64,000 nucleotides of DNA from Cohnella phaseoli (GCF_003386235.1 NZ_QRDZ01000002.1:395707-459706), one strand, 5' to 3'; shown: positions 18,694 through 27,725, numbered from the stretch's first letter. Made by a program: numbers and translations. The notes: a model not told the origin generated them from the letters alone.

Positions 18694-20112
18694 TTACTCG
18701 CCCAGCATCTTCTGAATGTTGGCGTCGAATTGATTTTTCACTTTTTCCGCGGCTGTAGCCGGAGCTACCTTACCCTCGGTAATGTCCTTAACAACCTGGT
18801 CGACCAGTTGGTCGCCTTCCGGAACGGCGATAAAGCTGCCGCTGTAATCGATTTTGTCGTACATCTGCACGCGCGTCTCGTACGCTTCCGGCGGCCAGGA
18901 GTTTTTCCAGCTCTCCATCGCCAGCTCTTTGTTTTTGCCGTGCAGGCTGATTTCGTCCATGATCTTGACCGCGATCTCCGGATGCTTGGAATACTTCGAC
19001 AGCATATACATGTTGCCGTACGGCGTAAAGGCGGTGTAGTCGGTCGCGTTCGGCGCTTTCGGGAAGAAGACGTACCCGAGCTCGACGCCCGGCATATTGT
19101 CCTTCAGCCCGGAATACTCCCAGTTAAAGCCGCCGTACATGACGCTTCTGCCGGCGATAAACGCTTTGTCGTTGCCTTCCTCCGGCGCCGGCTGCACGAT
19201 CGACTTGTCGACGTTGTACATGTCGTACATGAGCTGCAAGCCTTGAATGGAGTTGGCGCTGTCCATCGAGAACTTCATGTTTCCGCTTTCATCTTTGTCA
19301 AACGCGCCCTTATTGCCGTACACGAACTGCTCAAGGCTCGTTTTCATGTCGCCGATGAAACCGAACACGTCGGTTTTGCCGTCGCCGCTCGTATCCTGCG
19401 TCGACTTCTTCGCCAGCTCGCGGAATTTGTCCCATGTCCAAGAGCCGCTTTGCTGCAGTTGGAACGGATCCTCCAGCCCCATCTCCTGAACGAGCTTCTT
19501 ATTGTAGAAAATGCCGTAAGGAGACGGCGGGGAATCGATAAAGCCGTACTGCTTGCCGTCGAACTTGCCTCCGTTGGTCATCCAGGAAATATATTTCGTA
19601 TCGCTCAAATCGAGATAATCGTCCAACGGAGCGATAAACCCTTTGTTCACCAGCTGCGGGAACGACCAGAACAGCTCCAGCACGACGATGTCGGCGAACG
19701 GCTCTCCGGCGAGCGACGTTGTCGTGAAGTTCTCTACGTATTTGCCGTAGTCGCCGAACTTGACGTATTCGATCTTGCCGTTGTATTTCTTCTCGGCCGC
19801 TTCGATTAACGCGATCACCTCGTCGTCCGCGGGCGTGCGATCGGCTTCCGCGATGCTCCGCGGATCGGCGCCGTCCCACCATAGTCCGATTTTGACGGTT
19901 GCGCCTTGCAGGTCCAGAGCCGGCTCGGCGGATTCGGACGGAGACGCGGACGGCGTTTCCGATGCCGACGGGCTCGGGCTTGCGGATGGAGACGGCGATG
20001 CGCTTGGCGACGATTCCGAATTGGATTTGGAGCCTCCGCATCCGGCCAACGAAACGGCTAGCAGCGCCGCCACCGCGGCGACCATAAATTTGCGTGGATT
20101 GTAGAACTGCAT
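18694..20112 (-). CDS. Sugar ABC transporter solute-binding lipoprotein
   Basis: A 472-residue lipoprotein and first gene of the importer operon. The lipobox LAGC puts the lipid-modified Cys at residue 25. It is followed by a low-complexity Ser/Pro/Ala/Glu linker to about residue 65 (repeats of SPSAS), then a family-1 SBP fold (VKIGLWWDGADPRS, GFIDSPPSPYGIFYNKKL, WDKFRELAKKST). It would capture sugar at the outer face of the membrane and feed the MalF/MalG pairs. ATG at 20112 follows GGGGAGGA. A strong promoter lies about 175 bases upstream and an operator in the leader. It is one of two SBPs in this operon. Confidence 0.92.
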   Translation of the reverse strand: MQFYNPRKFMVAAVAALLAVSLAGCGGSKSNSESSPSASPSPSASPSPSASETPSASPSESAEPALDLQGATVKIGLWWDGADPRSIAEADRTPADDEVIALIEAAEKKYNGKIEYVKFGDYGKYVENFTTTSLAGEPFADIVVLELFWSFPQLVNKGFIAPLDDYLDLSDTKYISWMTNGGKFDGKQYGFIDSPPSPYGIFYNKKLVQEMGLEDPFQLQQSGSWTWDKFRELAKKSTQDTSGDGKTDVFGFIGDMKTSLEQFVYGNKGAFDKDESGNMKFSMDSANSIQGLQLMYDMYNVDKSIVQPAPEEGNDKAFIAGRSVMYGGFNWEYSGLKDNMPGVELGYVFFPKAPNATDYTAFTPYGNMYMLSKYSKHPEIAVKIMDEISLHGKNKELAMESWKNSWPPEAYETRVQMYDKIDYSGSFIAVPEGDQLVDQVVKDITEGKVAPATAAEKVKNQFDANIQKMLGE

Positions 20113-20230
20113 GTAGATGAGTCCTCCCCTTGAATCTCAAAGTTAATGAACAGCAAATTCGCAACTGCTTCTGGCTTAACTGCCGATTGCTTCGCGCAAC
20201 CTCCCCTCGTCCGATTACACCCTCAAAACG

Positions 20231-20247
20231 ATTTGGTATACCCAAAT
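20231..20247. promoter_or_regulatory. Operator in the importer leader
   Basis: ATTTGG-TATAC-CCAAAT is an imperfect palindrome with the same arms as the sites at 5879 and 7187. It lies about 35-50 bases downstream of the predicted transcription start, where a bound repressor would block RNA polymerase. Confidence 0.6.
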
Positions 20248-20286
20248 TCTTCACTTTCATGCCCACACCTAGATGATTACGTTTTC

Positions 20287-20315
20287 ATTTTATATTCTGA
20301 AGAAGTTTTTGTAAA
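20287..20315 (-). promoter_or_regulatory. Main promoter of the importer operon
   Basis: On the minus strand, -35 TTTACA (20315-20310) and -10 TAAAAT (20292-20287) are 17 bases apart; each matches consensus at five of six bases. A second possible promoter lies just upstream (TTGGCG 20349-20344, TATAAT 20326-20321, 17-base spacing), in an AT-rich stretch typical of an upstream activating region. Confidence 0.65.
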
Positions 20316-20338
20316 TAGTGATTATATCTTTTTATTTA

Positions 20339-20558
20339 AAAACCGCCAAAACCGCCAATTTACATGTATTTTATCTACAATTCATCAATATGGTATATCT
20401 TATTTGCAGGGAAATGGCCATTTTTCTCGCATGACTATACCTTTTTTATATGTAAGTAAATACGCCCTTGGCGTCCCCAGGACAGAGGATTGCATTCGAA
20501 AGGCGATCTGATCGTTCCTGCGATAGGAGCATTTGCCACATGCCAGCTTTAGATGGAA
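20339..20558. other. AT-rich intergenic sequence without a gene
   Basis: Between the importer promoter and the repeat block there is no supported gene. A 9-base unit AAAACCGCC occurs twice in tandem at 20339-20356. A 121-codon plus-strand open frame across this area has no ribosome site and no protein-like composition. Confidence 0.5.
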
Positions 20559-20663
20559 TTTCGTACAAAACTTCACCCTCTACCTCTAATTGAGATCAGA
20601 TTGTACTACTTATCGTACAAAATCTACCAACCAGCCTTTCTAACGTCCAATTTTGTACGATAA
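20559..20663. repeat. Three TCGTACAAAA motifs, two in a perfect inverted repeat
   Basis: TTTCGTACAAAA lies at 20559-20570. TTATCGTACAAAAT (20610-20623) and ATTTTGTACGATAA (20650-20663) form a perfect 14-base inverted repeat with a 26-base loop. It could be an interspersed genomic repeat, a transcript hairpin or a protein site; the sequence alone does not decide. Confidence 0.6.
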
Positions 20664-20734
20664 ATCTGATAAAATGGAAAAAGAACGCATCAACCAACAA
20701 AACCGCAGAGTTTGACTCAAGTTCTGATCATTGC

Positions 20735-20772
20735 AAAAAAAGCCGTCTCCCGATCACTACTCGGGAAACGGC
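20735..20772 (-). terminator. Terminator of the sulfatase operon
   Basis: On the minus strand, GCCGT-tt-CCCGA pairs with TCGGG-ag-ACGGC, followed by seven T residues (20741-20735). It starts 22 bases after the sulfatase stop codon. Confidence 0.85.
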
Positions 20773-20793
20773 CCATTAAAAATAGAGGTTATG

Positions 20794-22293
20794 CTAATCT
20801 GCCAGCCCTAAGCGTTCAAGCTGTTCGGACGGCGCATGGAGCCGGGTTAATGTCTCTTTGAGAGCCTGCCGTATTTTCGCGAGCTGCCCCCGTTCACGAT
20901 CGGCCAGGTTGACGAGCTCGCCAGGGTCGTCGGCCTTGTCGCTCAGCCAGGTAGGCGTCGGCCAAGAAGCGCAGTCGAACACCTCTCTCCGTCCGTCCCG
21001 ATAAGGACCGAGGTCGTAGGGAATGAACTTGGCCAAGCAGGTTCCGTACCAATTCAGCGGCTGATTGTCCGCGACCGGAGATTGATGCAACGCCCAGCGG
21101 CCGTCGGTAATCGTGACGCTCTTGCCGAACATCCCGCTGATCGCGTATTCGCGGAATCGGGCATGCTCGTTCTCCAGCACCGGTGTGAGATCGAGCCCGT
21201 GACGGTCGTCCGGACAGCGTTTGCCCGCTGCGCGCAGAACGGTCGGATAAATGTCGACGAGCTGGGCCAACTGCTGTCTTCGGGTCCCCTGTCCGCCATG
21301 CGGATAGGCGACGATAAACGGGATATGCGAGACGGCGTCGTATTGATGCGTCTGCAGCTTGCCCGTACGGCCAAGGTCGCCGTTGTACGTACCGTGGTCT
21401 GTCGTAAAAATGAGCATCGTGTTGCGCCACAGATCGAGCTCGTCCATTTTGTCGAGCAGCTTGCCTAGCCATTTGTCGACGAGTACGACGTTGGCCGCGT
21501 AGCAAGCCTGCACATGCTTGAGCTGGTCCTCGGTCATATGCTTGCGCCACTCGTCGTAAGGCGCCTGCGGGATAAAGCGTTCGACGTCGTAGCCCCGCGG
21601 ATCGAACATTTTGACGTATTCCTCCGGAGGATCCCAAGGCTCGTGCGGATCGAAGCAGTCCAGATGCAGGTAGAAATTGTCGTGCGTATGGTTCGCTTCC
21701 AGCCACTCCGCCGCCTTGGTGAAAATTTGGGCGGCGAAATAATCGGCCTCCGATTTGCGCGTCAGATGAACGTTGCGGAAATGCCGCTCCAGCTTCGTGC
21801 CCCGTTCCGAGTCCGGACAAGGAAACTCCACCGGGTCCGTTCTCCAGGCGTCCGCCTCGTGCCCGCGCACGAATTCGAAGCCTGTATAGCCCATATGATA
21901 GTTGCCGGCTCCCTGCTCCCACATATGAAAATGATCGGTAATAAAGTAGCTGACGGGATTGCCCTCTCTCAGCTGTTCGGTCAACGAACGGTTCGGCGGA
22001 CCGGAGATTTGCCGGGGCAGGTCGAGGTCGTCCTCCTCTAGCGGGCCCCAGCCGCGCTCCAGAAATTCGTACCTTCCCGTATAGATATCCCGGCGCGCCG
22101 GCATGCATGGCGTCGAACCGCAGTAAGCGTGGTCGAACACGATTCCCTTCTCGGCAAGGCGGTCCATATTCGGCGTCGGGACGACCCACGGCTGCTGCGC
22201 GTCTCCCGTAACCCGGTCAAGCGGACGCCCGTGATGATAAGGACCGCAATGATCCCGTCTTAACGTATCGCATACGATAACAATGCTGTTCAT
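20794..22293 (-). CDS. Sulfatase (Cys-type, formylglycine-dependent)
   Basis: A 499-residue alkaline-phosphatase-superfamily sulfatase. The N-terminal metal-site strand is IVIVCDTLRRDHCGPY. The activation motif is C-M-P-A-R with Cys at about residue 63, which must be converted to formylglycine. IFTTDHGTYNGDLG supplies later metal ligands. It removes sulfate esters from a glycan or small molecule. No signal peptide is seen, so it should act in the cytoplasm after import. It is the last gene of the operon and follows the GHL6-like hydrolase by 23 bases. No sulfatase-maturing enzyme is nearby. The family is certain, the substrate unknown. Confidence 0.92.
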   Translation of the reverse strand: MNSIVIVCDTLRRDHCGPYHHGRPLDRVTGDAQQPWVVPTPNMDRLAEKGIVFDHAYCGSTPCMPARRDIYTGRYEFLERGWGPLEEDDLDLPRQISGPPNRSLTEQLREGNPVSYFITDHFHMWEQGAGNYHMGYTGFEFVRGHEADAWRTDPVEFPCPDSERGTKLERHFRNVHLTRKSEADYFAAQIFTKAAEWLEANHTHDNFYLHLDCFDPHEPWDPPEEYVKMFDPRGYDVERFIPQAPYDEWRKHMTEDQLKHVQACYAANVVLVDKWLGKLLDKMDELDLWRNTMLIFTTDHGTYNGDLGRTGKLQTHQYDAVSHIPFIVAYPHGGQGTRRQQLAQLVDIYPTVLRAAGKRCPDDRHGLDLTPVLENEHARFREYAISGMFGKSVTITDGRWALHQSPVADNQPLNWYGTCLAKFIPYDLGPYRDGRREVFDCASWPTPTWLSDKADDPGELVNLADRERGQLAKIRQALKETLTRLHAPSEQLERLGLAD

Positions 22294-22316
22294 GAACGTT
22301 CACCTCGGATTTGCAA

Positions 22317-24353
22317 TCATTCGTTGTCGCTCAGTTCGACGATCGTGTGGATATGAACCTTAGGAACGGTAAACCGGATGCCTCGCTCCGTCGCCACTGT
22401 CTCCAGCTTTAGTCCGTCCGGACGCGTCGTTGCCGAACGGATGAGCGGATCGTTGATGCGCACTTCAATGTCATGCACCGGCGTAATGCTCTCGATCGGG
22501 TCGTAGAACGAGCTGCTCTTCTCGCCCGCATGGATGTTCTGGAAATTGATCAGGTGCAAAAACTTCTTGCCGTCCTTCTCCATCAGGTTTGCTTCGACGT
22601 GCACCGGGGCGTCGGTTTCGAACGTTTTGCCCGTATCGTACTGGTCCAGCAAATTCGTCACGATCCGCCTTACCCAGAAGTGATTGCTGTTCCAGTACGT
22701 GCGGAACACCGGGGCCGCGATATAGAGCGCCGTGCCTTGGCCGTACCGGTTAGCGCTGATCGCGGGAAAATCGCTGACCAGCCCGGCCGGCGGCATCGGA
22801 TGGCGGAAGGCGCGATTGACCGCCGGCACCGTGAGCGGCCATTGGATCAGGCTGAGCGTCTCGGCCGTCGTCGGGACGGTTTTGATAAATTCTCCTTCTA
22901 CCAATTGAGGAATGCGAGCAACGCCCTTCCATAGCTCCTCGCGTTCCGTCAAATAAGCGAACGAATAAGGCGTGCGCTCCAAATAATCCAGGCCGAGTAC
23001 GTCGGCCAGCGCGAAGTTTTTCGCTTCCCTGGAGTATGTCGCCGATCCTTCGGCCAGCAGCAAGCCGCCGCCTTGCACGAATGCTCTCAGCCGTTCGGCC
23101 GACTCCGGCGACAGCTTGACGTTCTCCGGCAGCACGACCGCTCGATAGCCCGTCAAATCCGGAAAATCGTTATTATAGTAGAGATCGAATTGATGATGGC
23201 CCTCGATCAGCATTTTCGCCGAGCCGAACGTCGCCGCATCGTCCTTGTCGTGATACCAGTTGTTCGTGTTGTCGGCGATTACGGCGATGCCGCGAACGCT
23301 CTTCGCGCCGATGCAGAACGCCTCCCGCTCCTCCACGAAGGAGAACGCTTCGCCGATGATGTCGTACACGCCGCTCTGCAGCGTGCCGTTGGGCAGCACC
23401 TGGTCGCCGATGTTGATGATGCCGCCGTTGGCCATAATGCAGGCGAACTCGAACTTGAGCTGCTCGGCCGTCTTGCAGGACATAAGCCCCCAGCCTTCCG
23501 TGAAGCGGACCGTCATGATCTGAACCGGTACGTCCAGCGTGCGAATGTGGCGGGCGCGGATCGAGTGGCCGAGGAACGAGCCGGTCGCGGATGGCTGCGA
23601 CTCCCACAAGCCGTAGTCGCTCGTCGCGTTAACCGATGCAGGCTCGCCCATTCGCCAAGCTCCGTTGCAATTGACGAGTACCTCCGGACGAATTTTCCGA
23701 ATCACGTCGTAAATTTCCTTCATGCAGCGGGCGGCGGTATCGATGCCGAAGCCGACGACCAGCTCGCGGTTCGTCTTCAGCAGCTCCGGCGTCAGCTCCT
23801 GCCCGTGTTCCTCGTAAAATTTCTTTTTGCAATAATTGCAGAAGCAATAGTGGTTATGAAGATAAGGGATATCGAACAGATAGCCGTCCATCTCGTATTT
23901 CTCGGTAATTTCCTTCACCTGGGGAATGACAAGCTCTTCCCGGTAGGGGCTGTTGAGGCACGGCAGCTCCCATACGGTGCCTTCGCTGCCCCGGACCTTG
24001 CCGAATTCGTCGACTTGATACCAGTCGGGGTTGTTCAGCACCGCATGCGCGTCGGTCCCGAGCGAATAGTAGGCGATTACTTTGATATCGTGCTTCTTCG
24101 CCTCCGCGAGCACCTCGCCGAAGAAATCCTCCTTCAGCCCGCTGTGTCTGTGTCCGACCGCATTGTCATAAAACGCGTTGCCGAAATGGCATTTCGTAAA
24201 TACGCCGATGACGTTTGCCTTGGCCCGGACAAACTCGGAGACAAACTCTTGCGCGTTGAAATTATGGATCGCGTCGCGCGGAAATTCCGGCATGTGAAAA
24301 TCGATATGAACCTGTCTGATATTTTCGCGAAACCATTGATCGTTCTTTTTCAT
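22317..24353 (-). CDS. GHL6-like glycoside hydrolase with beta-galactosidase trimerisation-type domain
   Basis: A 678-residue protein. The N-terminal half is a TIM barrel resembling the hypothetical glycosyl hydrolase 6 group related to alpha-L-fucosidases (ENIRQVHIDFHMPEF, IAYYSLGTD, DGYLFDIPY), with the compact Cys cluster CFCNYCKKKF. From about residue 360 it resembles the glutamine-amidotransferase-like trimerisation domain of GH42 enzymes (GYRAVVLPENVKLS, AFVQGGGLLLAEGS), then a beta sandwich. No signal peptide. The start is ATG at 24353 after AGGAGGAGCGCAATTC; an in-frame start 14 codons upstream lacks support. Its pairing with a sulfatase and importer suggests a sulfated deoxyhexose or galactoside substrate, which is inference. 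Confidence 0.8.
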   Translation of the reverse strand: MKKNDQWFRENIRQVHIDFHMPEFPRDAIHNFNAQEFVSEFVRAKANVIGVFTKCHFGNAFYDNAVGHRHSGLKEDFFGEVLAEAKKHDIKVIAYYSLGTDAHAVLNNPDWYQVDEFGKVRGSEGTVWELPCLNSPYREELVIPQVKEITEKYEMDGYLFDIPYLHNHYCFCNYCKKKFYEEHGQELTPELLKTNRELVVGFGIDTAARCMKEIYDVIRKIRPEVLVNCNGAWRMGEPASVNATSDYGLWESQPSATGSFLGHSIRARHIRTLDVPVQIMTVRFTEGWGLMSCKTAEQLKFEFACIMANGGIINIGDQVLPNGTLQSGVYDIIGEAFSFVEEREAFCIGAKSVRGIAVIADNTNNWYHDKDDAATFGSAKMLIEGHHQFDLYYNNDFPDLTGYRAVVLPENVKLSPESAERLRAFVQGGGLLLAEGSATYSREAKNFALADVLGLDYLERTPYSFAYLTEREELWKGVARIPQLVEGEFIKTVPTTAETLSLIQWPLTVPAVNRAFRHPMPPAGLVSDFPAISANRYGQGTALYIAAPVFRTYWNSNHFWVRRIVTNLLDQYDTGKTFETDAPVHVEANLMEKDGKKFLHLINFQNIHAGEKSSSFYDPIESITPVHDIEVRINDPLIRSATTRPDGLKLETVATERGIRFTVPKVHIHTIVELSDNE

Positions 24354-24401
24354 GAATTGCGCTCCTCCTGTTGCCGTATGGAAAAATCCCCGCATATGGG
24401 A

Positions 24402-24432
24402 AGGAGGAACCGCCCTTGCGGGCGCTCCTCCT
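24402..24432 (-). repeat. Intercistronic hairpin after the SBP gene
   Basis: AGGAGGA-acc-GCCC-ttgc-GGGC-gc-TCCTCCT forms a strong stem between the SBP stop (24465) and the next start (24353), without a T-run. It probably stabilises or attenuates the transcript rather than ending it. Confidence 0.55.
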
Positions 24433-24464
24433 GTCGATCACCCGGCCTTCCCTCGGCGCGAAGC

Positions 24465-25928
24465 CTATTGCTGCTTCGTTCCGTAGCCGTTTTCCTTGGT
24501 CCAGTCGTTCGTTTTCAGCACCAGGCCCATATCCGCTTTCAACGTTTTCTGCAGCTCGGTTCTGTACTTCTCTTCCGTTATCGTGCCTTCCAAATACAGC
24601 TGGCCGATCTTCACCAGATCCTCGTTCAACTTCTTGTCGATATGCGCAGCGTAGAAATTGACGAGAATCCGTTCGCCGACAAACTGGAAGCCGCTCAGGT
24701 TGGACGGCAAGTCGACTCCGGCCAGCGTTGTCGCGACGTACATCTTGTTGCCCATAATCGTGGCGACCTCCGGCGAAGACAGGTACATGAAGAAGTCTAC
24801 TGCCGCCGCCAGCTTGTCCCCCGTCACCTTCTTCGGAATTGCGAAGACCAGATCAGGGTAGCCGCCGAGCTCGTAGTTTTTCTCAGCCGCGTTCGGGTTT
24901 TGCTCCTTGGTCAGGTAAGGCAGTGCAAAAGTTCCGTATTCGAATTTGCGAGCCTTGGAATCCTGGATCGTCTTCAGTTCGAAGTTGCCGGCCATGACCA
25001 TCGCCGCGTCGCCGCGCAGGAACATTTCCTTGGCCGCGTCGCCGTTCATCGCGTTGTAGCCCTTCGCCCAATATTGCGACCAATCCTTGATGATCGGCAT
25101 ATAGCCCGTCCAATCCGGCGACTCCAGATCGACCGCGCCTTCGTCGACGGAAGCGGCGATCTCGTTGAGCTCAAGCTGACGGTTGCCGTTGAAGTCGAAG
25201 CTTCTGACCTTCTCGGCCGCAAGCTGGTTGGTCATCATATTGACGGCCCACAGGTAATGGTTGTCGCCCGGCTTGGAGTTCGCGAAAGCGAACGGCGTTA
25301 CGCCGGCTTCCTTGAGCTTCGCCTGCACGTCGAGGAATTCCGTCCACGTCTTCGGAATCGACAGATTGTGCTGCTTGAACAGGTCCTGATTGTAGAACAC
25401 CCGAATGGACAGCGTTTGCAGCGTAATGCCGGCGAGGCTGCCGGAGGTCGGGTTTTTCATTTCGTTCAGAATCGAAGGATTAAACGTATCCTTCCACACC
25501 TTGTTGCCCGCGTACGGGTTCGGCTTGTCATACTCTGCCGTCAGATCGACGAGCAGATCCTTGTTCAAGTCCTCGTGCGTCCATGTATAACGGCTGGGAA
25601 TGATGTCGGGCGACGTGCCGCCGATCAGTCCCGTCGTCAGCCAGGTCCGGAACGCGTCTCCGTCGTTAGGCGCATAATCGAGCTTGATGCTGACGTTGTC
25701 GTGCTTGCTCGTATAGCCGTCGACGATTTCCTGCCACACCTGCTTTGTCTCTTCGTCCTTCGGCGTCTCTACCGCAAACGTCAGGCTAACGGATTTGGCC
25801 CCCGGCTCGCCGGACGCGCCCTGGCTTTCCTTGGAATTCGAATTTCCCGACGTGCAGCCGCTAAGCAGCGCAACCCCCATGCTTAAAATAAGACCTGCGG
25901 ATAATAAAGCCTTTTTGTTCTTCAACAC
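24465..25928 (-). CDS. Sugar ABC transporter solute-binding lipoprotein
   Basis: About 487 residues. The lipobox LLSGC makes Cys near residue 25 the lipidation site; a Ser/Asn/Gly linker follows. The mature part is a family-1 SBP (SLTFAVETPKDEETKQVW, TSPDIIPSRYTWTHEDL, VFYNQDLFKQHNL, GNFELKTIQD). It delivers an oligosaccharide to the permeases encoded upstream in the same operon. The preferred start is GTG at 25928, five bases after GAGGTGG; GTG at 25937 is possible. The gap to the MalG-type gene is about 30 bases. Confidence 0.9.
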   Translation of the reverse strand: MLKNKKALLSAGLILSMGVALLSGCTSGNSNSKESQGASGEPGAKSVSLTFAVETPKDEETKQVWQEIVDGYTSKHDNVSIKLDYAPNDGDAFRTWLTTGLIGGTSPDIIPSRYTWTHEDLNKDLLVDLTAEYDKPNPYAGNKVWKDTFNPSILNEMKNPTSGSLAGITLQTLSIRVFYNQDLFKQHNLSIPKTWTEFLDVQAKLKEAGVTPFAFANSKPGDNHYLWAVNMMTNQLAAEKVRSFDFNGNRQLELNEIAASVDEGAVDLESPDWTGYMPIIKDWSQYWAKGYNAMNGDAAKEMFLRGDAAMVMAGNFELKTIQDSKARKFEYGTFALPYLTKEQNPNAAEKNYELGGYPDLVFAIPKKVTGDKLAAAVDFFMYLSSPEVATIMGNKMYVATTLAGVDLPSNLSGFQFVGERILVNFYAAHIDKKLNEDLVKIGQLYLEGTITEEKYRTELQKTLKADMGLVLKTNDWTKENGYGTKQQ

Positions 25929-25960
25929 GCGAACCACCTCTTTGTCTTTGTTTTTCTATC

Positions 25961-26779
25961 CTAACCCTTTACGGCCCCGGAGGTCACTCCGGAGATGAAA
26001 GGTTTGGTAGCGACGATGAACAGCAGCAGCAGCGGGATCGAGGAAATGATGTAGCCCGCGAGCTTGACGCCGACGCCCTGGTCCATGTTCCCCGTAATCG
26101 TGCTGAGCGCAAGGATGACCGGCTTGACGGCGTCGCCGTTGGTAGCGACGAGCGGCCAGATGTAGTTGTTCCAGCCGGCGAGAAAGTTGATGATCGCGAC
26201 GGTGGCGATAATCGGCAGCGACAGCGGAATAACGATCCGGAGAAAAATTTGCCGTTCTCCGGCGCCCTCCATGTCTGCCGCTTCGAGCAGACTTTTGGGC
26301 AGCCCCTCGAAAAAGGTTTTCATCAGAAACGTCGCCATCGCCGCGCCGAAAGCCATCGGAGGGAAAATCTGCCCCTGATACGTATTTAACATGTCCAGTT
26401 TCTGAACGAGCAGAAACTGAGGGATAAGAATCAAGTAACCGGGAATCATCATAAGCGACAGGATCAGCACAAAAAAGAGCTGCTTCCCCGGATAGTCGAA
26501 CCGGACGAACGAATAGGCGGCCAGCGAGGAGATGATAACGACTCCGACGACGATGGCCGAGGAGATCAGCACCGTATTGCCGATAAATGGCGCGATCTGC
26601 TTAAAGGCGACCGAGTAATTGTCCAGGTGCAGCGGGAACGCCAGCCCCCAGAAGTTGTGGATCGCCTGCTCCGTATATTTCAACGAGCTGACGAGCAGCA
26701 TGTAGAACGGGAACAGCGTCAGCGCAAGCAGAAGGGCCAAAGTTCCGAAATGCGGAACGGCTATCAGCTTCTTGTTCAT
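25961..26779 (-). CDS. ABC sugar permease, MalG type
   Basis: A 272-residue permease with about six membrane segments and the EAA loop LLEAADMEGAGERQIFLR. The C-terminal GAVKG is typical of MalG-type proteins. It lies 15 bases after the MalF-type gene and just before the SBP gene. Substrate inferred only from the operon's hydrolase and sulfatase. Confidence 0.92.
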   Translation of the reverse strand: MNKKLIAVPHFGTLALLLALTLFPFYMLLVSSLKYTEQAIHNFWGLAFPLHLDNYSVAFKQIAPFIGNTVLISSAIVVGVVIISSLAAYSFVRFDYPGKQLFFVLILSLMMIPGYLILIPQFLLVQKLDMLNTYQGQIFPPMAFGAAMATFLMKTFFEGLPKSLLEAADMEGAGERQIFLRIVIPLSLPIIATVAIINFLAGWNNYIWPLVATNGDAVKPVILALSTITGNMDQGVGVKLAGYIISSIPLLLLFIVATKPFISGVTSGAVKG

Positions 26780-26794
26780 CTCATTTTCACCTTC

Positions 26795-27691
26795 TTAGTC
26801 GATTTTATCTGTATTCTTGACGAACTTATTGTTGATGAGAGTGAGCAGCAGCAGGATGACGAACAGCACAAGGCCGATGGCGGAGGCATAGCCCATCTCG
26901 CTGTAAGAGAAGCCTTTGGTGTACAGATACAGCGCCGGCGTAATCGTCTTGTCTCCCGGTCCTCCGTTCGTCAGCACGAGCACGTTCTCGAAGCTTTGAA
27001 TCTGGTTGATAATTGTCAGCACCATGACGAGCTTAACCTGACTTCTCACGAGCGGCAGCTCCAGCTGAATAAACCGCTGCCAGGCGTTCATGCCGTCCAG
27101 CTTGGCCACCTCGAACAATTCGCTCGGGATCGACATGAGCCCCGCCAGATAGAGCAGGAACGTAATGCCGCCGATCCACGGAAAGTTGACGAACACGATC
27201 GACCAGATCGCCGTCTTGCTCTCCCCGAGCCAAGCGTGAGTCCAAGATTCCAGTCCGAGCTGCTCAAGCAGTTGGTTCAGCACTCCGTACTCCCCTGCGA
27301 AAATCCATTGCCAGGTCAAGTAGATGACGATGCTTGGAATGACGAGCGGGACGACGAACCATACTTTTAATAAGTTCTGCAATTTCAGCTGCTTGACGTG
27401 AAAAACGAGCACGGCCGCAAGCAGCGGAACCGTAAGCTGAATCAGCACTCCGCTCGCCGTGAAAATTCCGATGTTCTTCAGCGAAGTATAGAACGTATCG
27501 TCCTGAAACAGGCGCACAAAGTTGTCGAAGCCGACAAACTCTTTCACGTTCGCGCCGTTCCAATTGTAGAACGACATCTTCACGGCATTGAAGAACGGGA
27601 TGTACTTGAACGTTCCGAGCACGAGGAAGATCGGGATAAGAAAGATGTAGCCCTTCCACTGCCTGCGGAAAAATCTAGCCGTATTTGTCAT
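26795..27691 (-). CDS. ABC sugar permease, MalF type
   Basis: A 298-residue permease, first gene of the sulfatase operon. It has about six membrane segments and the EAA loop LFEVAKLDGMNAWQRF. ATG at 27691 follows GGAGGTCACGTT. It is divergent from the response regulator at 27881, which probably activates this operon; a cre-like site lies upstream. Confidence 0.92.
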   Translation of the reverse strand: MTNTARFFRRQWKGYIFLIPIFLVLGTFKYIPFFNAVKMSFYNWNGANVKEFVGFDNFVRLFQDDTFYTSLKNIGIFTASGVLIQLTVPLLAAVLVFHVKQLKLQNLLKVWFVVPLVIPSIVIYLTWQWIFAGEYGVLNQLLEQLGLESWTHAWLGESKTAIWSIVFVNFPWIGGITFLLYLAGLMSIPSELFEVAKLDGMNAWQRFIQLELPLVRSQVKLVMVLTIINQIQSFENVLVLTNGGPGDKTITPALYLYTKGFSYSEMGYASAIGLVLFVILLLLTLINNKFVKNTDKID

Positions 27692-27725
27692 AACGTGACC
27701 TCCAATCGATAATCTAAACTGTAAT

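Noticed and set aside
19910..20000. Tandem repeat DNA in the SBP gene, checked as a possible CRISPR or satellite
   Set aside because: It encodes the SPSAS-type linker behind the lipobox and has no spacer-repeat regularity.
20146..20511. A 121-codon plus frame in the AT-rich gap
   Set aside because: It covers a strong minus promoter and an operator, and has no ribosome site or protein-like pattern.
23073..25886. A 937-codon open frame on plus opposite the GHL6-like and SBP genes
   Set aside because: It spans two well-supported minus genes and their gap, is rich in Arg, Leu and Val in the manner of antisense frames in GC-rich DNA, and has no ribosome site.
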